From: Ochromonas danica
Lineage: Eukaryota; Sar; Chrysophyceae; Chromulinales; Chromulinaceae
Reading direction: 5' to 3'
Assembly: GCA_015146655.1 (NCBI GenBank)
Contig: VKHL01000124.1
Span: forward strand, 1-64,000
DNA: 64,000 bases
Shown: positions 11,899-22,559 of the stretch, piece after piece
How positions within the stretch are numbered: the first letter of the stretch is position 1
Layout: every line of letters begins with the position of its first letter
Program-made: the position numbers and the translations under genes
Notes under the pieces: model-generated
Database searches by the model: none
What the model saw: the letters and a program-made list of their open reading frames with translations, nothing else
What the model was told of the DNA's origin: nothing

Positions 11899-12355
11899 TT
11901 AAGCCTTCATTCTCTTCATAAACTTCTCCCAAAGCTCTTGTAATTGATCTCTCAGAGAGTCATACCAGAAGCGTACATGATAATAACATGTTTCTAGGAA
12001 GGAGAAGTCTTCCACTTCACCAGCTATATCATTCCCATCTTCACCATCCCCACCCAACTAGTCCATTAGAGCAATTTGATGACTCTGTTATAGAGGATTG
12101 GCTTCACTTACCTCTTAAGAATTGAAAGCCTATGGGGACAAGAGCGTTGTTAAGACTGGCTTCTGTTATAGCAGATGCCACTTTGTATCCCTTCCCATTA
12201 TGATGATCATTATTATTATTATTTTTTTTATTGTTATTATAACCGTGAAGTGGTTGGAGTAATCGTGATATGAGAGTAAAGCTCTTCCCAGACCTAGGCA
12301 GTAAAGAGAAGAGGAAGAATAGGAATGTGATGAACCACCAACACCTGATCATCAT
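11899..12355 (-). CDS. small secreted or plastid-targeted protein, 122 aa
   Basis: Two exons (12355-12112 and 12023-11899) read as 122 aa. Residues 1-26 are a strongly hydrophobic signal peptide followed by SF and a basic Leu/Arg stretch, which resembles plastid bipartite targeting (Phe after the cleavage site). An Asn-rich run follows. The C-terminal third is aromatic and charged (FWYDSLRDQLQELWEKF). No family is recognised. The intron (GTAAGT...ATATAG) is assigned because it keeps the frame; an unspliced reading stops after 83 aa. Confidence 0.55.
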
Positions 12356-12679
12356 TTGATTTCAATTTGAGATGGCTGACGAGAAAGAAGAAGAGAAGCA
12401 AACTGGAAAAATGCTAGTTATAACTCAAAACGTAAACTTTTCGCTGTCCGAAAGTGCCACACATTCCCATTTCAAACTACGTTCACTTGTTCACTTCACA
12501 GCAAGCAGCAGGTTTTAGCAGCCGCTGTAGCAGTAAAAAAGTGCCAAACTCAAACGTCCGATTGCCTCATAATCATCATTATCATTATCATCATTATCAT
12601 TATTATCTCCTTGACTATCATAGCTTATTCTTCCTTCATCATGTCTTATCGATACTTAAAGCAATCAACCTCTTCTTCA
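12356..12679. other. intergenic, upstream of the small protein gene
   Basis: A TCA/CAT-rich simple repeat lies at about 12572-12606. No gene seen. The 3' end of ankyrin gene A follows. Confidence 0.5.
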
Positions 12680-15600
12680 CTATATTGCTCCCTTGGCCCT
12701 CAGAAGTGCTTTAATGTCTTTTGTCTTAGCATAACACAGAGCAGTCTTTCCTCTCTAACTCATCAACAACCACAAGATACAAGACAACATAAGACAGAGA
12801 GGATGACAAGGTTAGAGTCAATAACAACAACACACTCTGTCAACATAACTACCACTGCCACTGCCATCTTACTAGTACCATATAACCTACTAACATATAA
12901 CATATAGCAGTAGTACCATCTAATCACTGTACTCCAATAATAACCACACATCATGTCACTCACTCTAATAATACTCTACACCCTATTGCTAACCTCTCAT
13001 ACACACCACCATAACACATAATCCATTTCATACATCTTGTGACAAACACATGATAGAAAGAAGCACAGATGAGACATTACTAAAACATCAATACTCTGCC
13101 ATCATATACAAGACTCACATCAATATTAGTATCTCATAGTACTCATAATAATCATGACAATAAGCATTATATTAATACTATTCTACAGATGAGACAAAAC
13201 ACAGCCTAGCTTACATTATCAGCCTTGTTAACATCCGAACGCCCATCACGTAATAAAACAAGAAGCACTTCAATATATCCACTATTGCTTGCATACATCA
13301 AGGGAGTCACTCCAGCCTGATCAAACACAGTCATATATATTAGCTATCATAATAATAACGACATTGTTATCATTCTATATCTGACCATACCAACATATGA
13401 TAATACTAACACCTACACTAACCTATTACACACAAACCATCATAACAGACTAACTATTAGATATATACTCATAGTAACATATACTATATAGTAACATATA
13501 CCATACTCTACATACTCATCTGCTTTCTATCTACACTAACACTAACTTATAACATACTACATATCATAATTGTGACATACTGTACTATACAGTACAAGAC
13601 TACTACCATGTGAGGTGTATAAGGGATAGCCATACTTACATTATTGGTCTTATTCACATCAACACGATCATCAAGCAATAAGAGCTTCACAACTTCGTCA
13701 TGACCATTCTTGCATGCAGTATGCATGGTTATCGCTCTATGCTAATCAAACAGAGTCACATAAAATATCTATGATAACAATAATGAAATTATAATCATTC
13801 TATCCATACCAATATAAGCCAATACTAACACCTGCACTAACCTATAAAATATACACCATCATAACAGACTAACTATTAGACAGGTAGGTATATACTGTAC
13901 TATACATTAACATGTTCATCTGCTTTCTACCTTCGCTAACACTAACTTAGAACCTGCCATGTTAGGTGAAAGAAAGCATAGCCACACATACCTTATTGGT
14001 CTTGGTCACATCTACCCGCCCATTAAGTAGTAACAACCTAATAACTTCAACATGACCATGGTGGCATGCTGTATACAAGGGCGTACAGCCGCCCTTGTGA
14101 AACACGGTCACATACATTAGCTATAGTAACAAGACTACTACCATATAAGGTGTAAGGAAGCGTAACCACACTTACCTCTTCAGTCTTGTTCACATCAACC
14201 CTCTCATCAAGCAGTAAGAGCTTCACAACTTCGTCATGACCATTCTTGCATGCAGTATGCAGGGGCGTCCATCCATTCTAATCAAACACAGTCACATATA
14301 ATACTAAGACCTTCATCTACCTTACACAAACACCTTCCTTAACACTAACATAGGGACATACTATACCATACTATACTATAACTTGTACTGTACTATACAG
14401 TATAAGACTACTGCTACTACCATTAAAAGTGGAAGAAAGCATAGCCACACATACCTTATGGGTCTTGGTCACATCTACCCGTCCATTAAGTAATAAACTT
14501 CTAATAACTTCAACATGACCATAAAGACATGCTGAAAACAAGGGCGTACAGCCGCCCTTGTGAAACACGGTCACATATATTAGCTATAGGAACAATAATA
14601 ATGACATTGTACTCATTCTGCTCATACTAACATATGCTAATTATTGTGACATATTATGCTATACAGTACAAGCCTACTACCATATAAGGTGTAAGGAAGC
14701 GTAACCACACTTACCTCTTCAGTCTTGTTCACATCAACCCTCTCATCAAGCAGTAAGAGCTTCACAACTTCGTCATGACCATTCTTGCATGCAGTATGCA
14801 GGGGCGTCCATCCATTCTAATCAAACACAGTCACATATAATACTAAGACCTTCATCTACCTTACACAAACACCTTCCTTAACACTAACATAGGGACATAC
14901 TATACCATACTATACTATAACTTGTACTGTACTATACAGTATAAGACTACTGCTACTACCATTAAAAGTGGAAGAAAGCATAGCCAAACTTACATTAGCA
15001 GTCTTGTTCACATCCATCCGCCCATCAAGTAATAAACTCCTAACAACTTGAACATGACCATAATGACATGCTGTATACAACGGCGACCAACCTTCCTAAT
15101 CAACAACAGTCACACTTTACTAACACTATCACCTATGTTATAATACCTACTAACTTCCACCAATACCATAACTCATCATTTCTCTACTATATAAGACCAG
15201 AAAGACCGCAAAGATACACAACGGCCACTCTTACCAAATCAGCCATGTTTACATCTATCCGAGGAGCACCCAATAAGAGTTTCAAAACTTCTGCATTCCC
15301 ATTTATTTTGCACACAACATGTAAAGGAGTACTTCCGTCCTAATCAAAACCAGTCACCAACATTAGTATTAGTATGCAATAGCAATAGCAACATCATAAT
15401 TGTCTAAACACTAATTTATACACAATAACACTGTCACACGCCATAAATATTTGTATGCTCACCGTACTGTCCACAGCATTGACATCGATTGCTGGATGAA
15501 GTAACAACAGTCTCGTCATCTCAACATTACCCTCTTCAGCTGCCACATGCAAAGCTGTCATATCCTACAGACCATTAGTAGACATTCACCACATCATACC

Positions 15601-16303
15601 ATCTCTATTAGAATGCACAGCAACATAGTTGAGCTATACACAGACATCTCTCCCGCCTACATCATAACAACTACAATACAATAGCAAGCATCATCATCCT
15701 AGCTAACAGACTTAGTTAGCTAGAGTACACTGTTCTCCCTCATGACACCACCTTCTACACACTATAGCAACCAGCAGCCTATAATCAGTACTTTACCTCG
15801 AATTCTATACCATCTACAGTCATTGAGAAGCTATGGTTGATTAGTGAGGCAGGGATTCTATGAATTGCATTGTAAGTCTCCAGTGTTTTCAATACAGTCA
15901 CATCTCCTGATTCAATCATTTGCTGCCAATTAGTGTAGCAATGGAGAAGTTGAATAGCTATCTGACCGTCTTTCAGTTGAGTAACTAATTTGTCATTCAT
16001 AGTCAGAGCTTCTTTCAGCTTTCCCTCCAACTCAACTCGTGCTGCTTTTTCTCTTTCTAGTTTATTATTCAAGTCAGCTATCTCAGTCTCAGTCTGCAGA
16101 CTTGACTCCTGTATCTGTTGTAGCTTTTTCTCCGTCTCAACTTGTCTTGCCTTTTCTTCCTTGTAAGGGATAGCATAGTCCTCTTCTTCTTCTACCTCAG
16201 CAAGACTTCTCTTGTTGTTCAGTATTCTTCTCACTTCTTCAGTTTTTCTATTTTCTTCCTCTGGGTTATCTGACTTCTCTAAGTTCGACTTTATCTTTTC
16301 CAT
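12680..16303 (-). CDS. ankyrin gene A: coiled coil plus 9 single-repeat exons, about 500 aa
   Basis: Exon 1 (16303-15797) encodes a Glu/Lys-rich coiled coil ending in the family-wide segment NWQQMIESGD...LKTLETYNAIHRIP. Nine exons follow, each one ankyrin repeat: 15564-15463, 15339-15235 (35 residues), 15095-14994, 14816-14715, 14556-14455, 14277-14176, 14093-13992, 13741-13640, 13316-13215. A terminal exon (12754-12680) encodes KTKDIKALLRAKGAI and stops. All exons are phase 0 and, except one, 102 nt. The ATG at 16303 follows an in-frame stop, so this copy lacks the membrane segment seen in genes D to F. Repeats carry TPLH.AC, GH.EVVKLLLL and DVNK motifs. A scaffold or recognition role is inferred; the partner is unknown. 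Confidence 0.8.
15565..15796 (-). repeat. intron 1 of gene A, near-identical in all six ankyrin genes
   Basis: 232 nt long. Counterparts at 20396-20627, 24658-24889, 36766-36997 and 41655-41886 are also exactly 232 nt; the one at 28942-29189 is 248 nt. It contains a stem of two 9-nt arms, CTAGCTAAC and GTTAGCTAG, around a 7-nt loop at 15700-15724, kept in the copies (one base differs in gene E). Confidence 0.9.
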
Positions 16304-17716
16304 CACCTTCAGCTAATAGGAAAATATGAGATGAAATAAATAATTTTAGAAAGAGGTAACTACTAGACTAGATGAAATTGGAAATGGGGCACAATGTGGT
16401 CTGGCCAAGTGCAATGCGAATTCCATTTTAGAATTCCATGGAATTGATTTTTTGGATTCACACCCACGCAAGCTGCGCCAAGTGGTTTTCCAAGCGGTCG
16501 TAATAATAGCTCACACTTCTTCCCTCAGCTCTGAACTACCCGTAGTCTAGTACTGTACTGCATATAGAAAGTATACAGTCCATCCTATGTCAACTGAACA
16601 AAGATCTCTCTTATAGTGTTCTAAGAGAATGGTTGACCTGGTCTGATCTCTCTCAGTTAGATCTTGTCTATTATCTCAATCCAGCATGTCGACAACTCTG
16701 GTTGAGTCAGCTCTCCGATCTTCTCCTTCTACCACCCCTCTCCCCCTCCTTATTCCACAGACGCCTCATATTCCTCTGATATCACCTTGACCTCCTCTTA
16801 TCAGTGGATAGGTAGGTAGCGGACAGGTGAAAGTGGAAAGTTGTCGTGTAGTGATGGCATGGTCTACTCTGCTTGACTGGTTGTAGAAGGATTCAATGGA
16901 TACGTATCGATATCGGGAAACCCATTGTTGGTGATGATAAATTAGTGAGCATACCACCACTACTACTCCTTGAAGAAGTTGGTATGGTTAGATCTATCAG
17001 ATCGATCTGTCTTTTCCTTTTCTGATGAGAAGATTCAAGAGATGATTCGTGTTTGTAGGGGATTGGAAAGGTTTACAACTATCATACCACCTAATTGTCC
17101 TTCTTATAAGGAAGAAGAGATTAGACAAAGGTAAGTATGGAAGAAAGAATGGCTTTTGATAAGGTAGTGTAGATTCTCATAGGGCTTGTAATGTGTGGAT
17201 GTCATTCTTCTATTGTATCCAAGTAGTCTGGCTAGGTGATGGAGCTATATATTGACGCAGTATGCAGTTAGACTGTGTTATGTTTGCCATCAAGGTCATT
17301 GCATAGTTTTGTTAGTCTGCTGTCAGTGTTACTTTAGAGATGTTGGATGAATGATGATGTCTATTAGATGAGATAGTGCTGCTGCAGTGGTCTTCTATCA
17401 AGTCTGATTGAAGGAACATACAGTATTACTAGATCATCGAGCAGGGTCGATCATCATCGAATGAGCTAATCTAATCTAATCTAATCTAATCTAATCTAAT
17501 GGGTGGTACTTCTTTTGACTTCCGTGGTCTTCCACTTCAAAGCACATCCCAGTGTTATGCGCTGACTGGTAAAGTAGTCATAGGAGTGGAAGTGGAAGTA
17601 GTCTAGCAGCAGTGATTGCTTAGACTCTGTAGTGTTACTGTATGTTAGGAGGAGGATGCTTCCTTCATTAGTCCATCAGATAGACTAGACTAGACTAGCT
17701 ATATAGACTGCAGCAA
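16304..17716. other. spacer between ankyrin genes A and B
   Basis: It contains F-box-like gene fragments on the plus strand (listed separately), an ATCTA-type repeat (CTAAT)n at about 17465-17500, and TAGAC repeats near 17680. Otherwise nothing recognised. Confidence 0.5.
16585..17134 (+). pseudogene. F-box/LRR-like gene remnant
   Basis: 16585-16779 encodes a segment (DLSYSVLREWL.W.DLSQLDL) that aligns with residues 8-50 of the intact protein at 3344-4993. 16970-17134 encodes a C-terminal-like segment (LVWLDLSDRSVF...MIRVCRGLERF) nearly identical to 22226-22400. The two parts are out of register and most of the LRR region is missing, so this is a deletion remnant. A splice-like CTTCCCTCAG occurs at about 16501-16513. 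Confidence 0.6.
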
Positions 17717-20700
17717 TCAACCTCTTCTTCCCTGTATTGCTCCCTTGGCCCTCAGAAGTGCTTTAATGTCTTCGGTCTCAGAAACATCCAGAGCACTTTG
17801 TCCATTCTAACCCAACAACAACAACCACAAGATACAAGACAACATAAGACAGAGAGTATGACAAGGTTAGAGTCAATAACAACAACACACTCTGTCAACA
17901 TAACTACCACTGCCACTACCATCTTACTACTAACATATAACCTACTAACAAATAACATATAGCAGTAGACTAGTACCATCTAAGCACTGCACTCCAATAA
18001 CACATCTTGTGACAAACACATGATAGAAAGTAACACAGATGAGACATTACTAACACATCAATACTCTGCTATCATATACAAGACTCAAGTCAATATTAGT
18101 ATCTCATAGCAATCATAATAATAATGATACTGATATTAATACTATTCTACAGATACTCATAGATGCTGAGACAATAAACAACCAAGCTTACATTATTAGA
18201 CTTGTTCAAATCAGCACAATTAGAAAGTAACAAAAGCTGTACAACGTCAACTTGACCTCGTATGCATGCATACATCAAAGGTGTCCATCCATTCTAGTCA
18301 AACACAGGCACATAGATTAGCTATCACAATAATAATGACATTGTAATCATTCTATATCTTCTCGTACCAAAATATGATAATACCAACACCTTCATCTACT
18401 TTACTTACTACTTCACTTTATACTAACACCTACACTAAACTATAACATACACACCATCATAACAGACTAACTATTAGATATATACTCATAGTAACATATA
18501 CTATACATTAACATATTCATCTGCTTTCCACCTACACTAACACTAACTTACATATTATTACAGTGACATTCTATACAGTACAAGACTACCACCATGTAAG
18601 GTGTAAGGAAAAATAGCAACACTTACTTCATCAGTTTTGTTCACATCCACCCGATGATCAAATAATAAAACCTTCACAACTTCAACATGGCCACTGTTGC
18701 ATGTAGCAAATAGGGGTGTCATTCCATTCTAGTCAAATACAGTCACACATATACTAGTATTAGTTATCACAATAATTAAATTGTGATCATTCTATATCTG
18801 CTCATTTTAACAATAACAACACTTACATTTCTAGGTTTCTCCACTTCTACCCTTGGATCAAGCAATAAAATCCAAACAATTTCAACATGACCGTTGCTGC
18901 ATGCACTATACAAGGGTGAACATCCACTCTGGGTAAAAACAGTCACAGTCACATAAGTTAGCTGCAACAGAAATAAAGACATTATATTCTGACATACTAT
19001 ACAGTACAAGACTACTGCCATATAAGGTGAAAGAAAGAACAGTCAAACTTACAATTTCAGACTTGTTCACATTCACCCGCTCATCAAGTAGCAAGAGCTT
19101 TACAACTTCTACATGACCTTTGTTGCATGCAATAAGCAAGGGCGTCCATCCATACTAGTCAAACACAGTCACATAAGTTAGCTGTAACAGAAATAAAGAC
19201 ATTGTATCTAACATACTGTACAGTACAAACTGCAAACATGTTAGATAAAAGAAAGGATAGGCGCACTTACATTGTCAGTCTTGTTCACATCAACACGCTC
19301 GCCGAATAATAAGAGCTTTACAGCTTCTACATGACCATTTTTGCATGCAATAAGCAAGGGCGTCCATCCCCACTAGTCAAACACAGTCACAAAGATTAGC
19401 GATAAAACTATTAATGGCATTGTAATCATTCTACCTACACCAACACTAACTTATAACATACTACTACATATTATTACGGTGAAACTCTATAAAGCACAAG
19501 CCTACCACCATGTAAGGTGGAAGAAAGAATAGCCAAACTTACCTGATCGGCCTTGTTCACATCCACCCGCTCATCAAGTAATAAGAGCTTTACTACTTCA
19601 ACACGACCTTTGTTGCATGCAATAAGCAAGGGCGTCCATCCATACTAGTCAAATACAGACACATAGGTTAGTACAGAAACAAAGACATTGTACAAGACTA
19701 TACATACTATAAGGTGCATAACTACAACCATGTAAGATGATATAAAGGGCAGCCAAACTTGCATAGTCAGTCTCGTTCACATCAACACGCTTGTCGAGTA
19801 ATAAGAGCTTTGCAACTTCAACATGACCCTTCTCGCATGCATAACGCAAGGGTGTCCATCCTTCCTGGTCAAACACAGTCACATAGATTAGTTATAACAA
19901 TAATAATGACATTGAAATCATTCTATATCTGCTCATTCTAACATATGTTAATACTAACACCTTCATCTACTTTATACTAACACCTACACTAACCTATTAC
20001 ATATACACCATCACGACAGACCAACTATTAGAACTATACTCATAGTAACATATACTATACTATGCATTAACATATTGATCTGCTATCTATCTACACTTAC
20101 ACTAACATATAACATACTACATATAATAATTCTGACATACTATACATTACAATACTACTAACAAGTAAGGTGGAACAAAGGAACTCATATCTACAATTAT
20201 AAGGAAGCTAGATACATATAATACTGTATGTACAAGTATAAGCAGACTATCAGACATCGTCACTACTAGTTAATGTGATGGTTAAGTGTTCACCTTTCCG
20301 CCAATAGCATTGACATCTATTGCTGGATGAAGTAACAACAGTCTCGTCATCTCAGCATTACCCTTCAGAGCTGCCAAGTGCAAAGCTGTCATTCCCTACA
20401 GACCATTAGTAGACATTCACCACATCATACCATCTCTATTAGAATGCACAGCAACATTGTTGAGCTATACACAGACATCTCTCCCGCCTACATCATAACA
20501 ACTACAATACAATAGCAAGCATCATCATCCTAGCTAACAGACTTAGTTAGCTAGAGTACACTGTTCTCCCTCACAACACCACCTTCTACACACTATAGCA
20601 ACCAGCAGCCTATAATCAGTACTTTACCTTGATTTCTATACCATCTACAGTCATTGTGAAGTGATGGTTGATTAGTGATACAGGGATTCTATGAATTGCA

Positions 20701-21089
20701 TTGTAAGTCTCCAGTGTTTTCAATACAGTCAAATCTTCTGATTCAATCATTTGCTGCCAATTAGTGTAGCAATCTCGAAGTAGAACAGCGATCTGGCCCT
20801 CTTTGAGTTGATCTAATAATTTGTCATTCATATCCTGAGCTTCTTTTAGCTTCCCCTCCAACTCAGCTCGTGATGCTTCTTCTACATTGTGAGGGACATC
20901 ATCCAGAAGACCACAGACCTCTTCCTCTTCCTCAGTGCGATGTCTTTTTTTCAGTATCTTTCTCACTTCTTCAGTTTTTCTATTTTCTTCTTCTATATCT
21001 TGCATATCTTTCACTTCCTGTATCTTTCTCACTTCTTCAGTTTTTCTATTTTCTTCTTCTGTGTCTAAGCTCGACTGCATCTTTTCCAT
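17717..21089 (-). CDS. ankyrin gene B: coiled coil plus 8 single-repeat exons, about 455 aa
   Basis: Exon 1 (21089-20628) encodes a coiled coil with a duplicated EEENRKTEEVRKI unit, then the conserved NWQQMIES...AIHRIP segment. Ankyrin exons: 20395-20294, 19864-19763, 19644-19543, 19372-19271, 19154-19053, 18928-18827, 18728-18627, 18293-18192, all 102 nt and phase 0. The terminal exon (17806-17717) ends AKGAIQGRRG. The exon at 19763 is followed by GCAAGT, a GC-AG intron. Upstream of the ATG the frame still encodes a hydrophobic segment like that of genes D to F, but without an ATG in frame, so the membrane anchor appears lost by a small deletion further upstream. Confidence 0.78.
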
Positions 21090-21241
21090 CACCTCCAGCA
21101 AATAGGAAAATATGAGATAAGTAAGTAATTTTAGGATGAGGTAGATAGGATAAAATAATGTTCTGAGCTTGTATCTCTTTTATGAGATTAGTTGCGATCA
21201 AATTCGGAAATGGGGCAAGAGAGGCAATGCCTTGGTAAGAG

Positions 21242-21822
21242 ATGAGGGTTGAAACTAAGAATATGCGAGGTTCGGATTGTGACTTTCCCCCTTCTCCTTC
21301 TGCCATCTCCTTTGTGTCTTATAGAGTGACTCAAGAGGAGTCGTTCTTGCCATCCATGTATTCTGTATTCCACTGGAAGTATCACAACATTCATTGGTCT
21401 GTAGGTCAACCAGAGTCTACAATTTACGTACACACTGCCCACACCTTACGGAGGGCGGTAAGTTATTATTGTGGTGCGTGGAGTAATTCCTCAGAAGTGG
21501 TCTTCCAAGTGTTCGTAATAATATCTCACTCTTCTTCTCCTTCTTTCAGGTCACAAGTTCAATTAGTGCTGTACCAAAATTCAGAGTCATTCTCTAATTG
21601 CACGATTTCCATCCAAATTGGTCGAGTCACTGTGACTATGACATCAGCTTGTTCTCATCTCATGACTTGTACTGGACAGTTTTGCAACATCTTCACCAAG
21701 GAGACTTATCACTTCTGGGTGCAGTACAGCACTGTACTACTCGATTCGTGTTGACTACAGTATCTCACATTAGAAGATTATGTGACAGCTTATGGAATAC
21801 AATATACAAATATGGAGAATAA
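21242..21822 (+). pseudogene. fragments of a second F-box-like gene
   Basis: A possible first exon (21242-21457) ends at a GTAAGT donor; after a TTTCAG acceptor near 21550, 21598-21822 encodes an F-box-like stretch (SSHDLYWTVLQHL..GDLSLLGAV). A diverged copy of the same junction and first coding residues (HDFHPNWSSH) occurs at 25359-25590. No long continuous protein results, so I treat it as a remnant; a short rapidly diverging gene cannot be excluded. Confidence 0.4.
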
Positions 21823-21910
21823 CGAAACTTGACAATATCAGATTGAAAGTATTGTCAAGGGTCTCCAAGATCATTTCCTTGTCCTAGTGAGTGAAACAAC
21901 ATCCACGACT

Positions 21911-21914
<4 letters not shown>

Positions 21915-21956
<42 letters not shown>

Positions 21957-21960
21957 AACA

Positions 21961-22011
<51 letters not shown>
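21915..22011. repeat. (GAT)n microsatellite
   Basis: About 30 GAT units with one AACAAT interruption near 21957. It opens a poly-Asp reading frame that I do not consider a gene. Confidence 0.95.
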
Positions 22012-22013
<2 letters not shown>

Positions 22014-22158
22014 ACCTTCTTTACTTTCTTGAAAGAAAGATCTTCCTTGCTCTTCTATTATCTCTCAGAGTTCTCAGGAGAATGTTAATGTTCAGAGGCT
22101 AACTTGATCGATATAGTGTAGAGTTTTCCTAATCTATGAGCAAAACAATTAGTCTAAT

Positions 22159-22428
22159 ATGAATGTTCCCCGTGCCAGCTTGCAACACTTTACTGACATG
22201 GTCTTAGATGCCATAATATCAACTGTATCCTTGAAGAAGTTGGTATGGTTAGATCTATCAGATCGATCTGTCTTTTCCTTTTCTGATGAGAAGATTCAAG
22301 AGATGATTCGTGTTTGTAGGGGATTGGAAAGGTTTACAACTATCATACCACCTAATTGTCCTTCTTATAAGGAAGAAGAGATTAGACAAAGGAATGAACT
22401 AAGTCATGGAAGAAAGAATGGCTTTTGA
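22159..22428 (+). pseudogene. F-box/LRR-like C-terminal fragment
   Basis: An 89-codon ORF from an ATG at 22159. Residues from about 24 on (LKKLVWLDLSDRSV...CRGLERF) match 16970-17134 almost exactly and resemble the C-terminal LRRs of the 3344-4993 protein. No N-terminal part is attached. Confidence 0.5.
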
Positions 22429-22559
22429 TAAGGTAGTGTAGATTCTATTCGGGCTTGTAATGTGTGATTATATAGTTTGACTATCATAGAGTTCCAGCTT
22501 CTTCTACTTCTTCCTTCAACATGTCTTATCGATACTTAAAGCAATCAACCTCTTCTTCA

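Larger units (their letters stand above)
21090..22559. other. spacer between ankyrin genes B and C
   Basis: It contains the recurrent TTATTATTGTGGTGCGTG motif (21463-21480), plus-strand F-box-like remnants and a GAT trinucleotide expansion. The 21458-21550 piece looks like an intron (GTAAGT...TTTCAG) shared with 25359-25465. Confidence 0.5.

Noticed and set aside
12763-12963. Minus-strand ORFs rich in Val, Cys and Leu in the last introns (also near 17752, 22643, 26658)
   Set aside because: They recur because the introns are duplicated, overlap splice signals and lack codon-like conservation.
21891-22088. Poly-Asp ORF
   Set aside because: It is only the translation of a GAT microsatellite.
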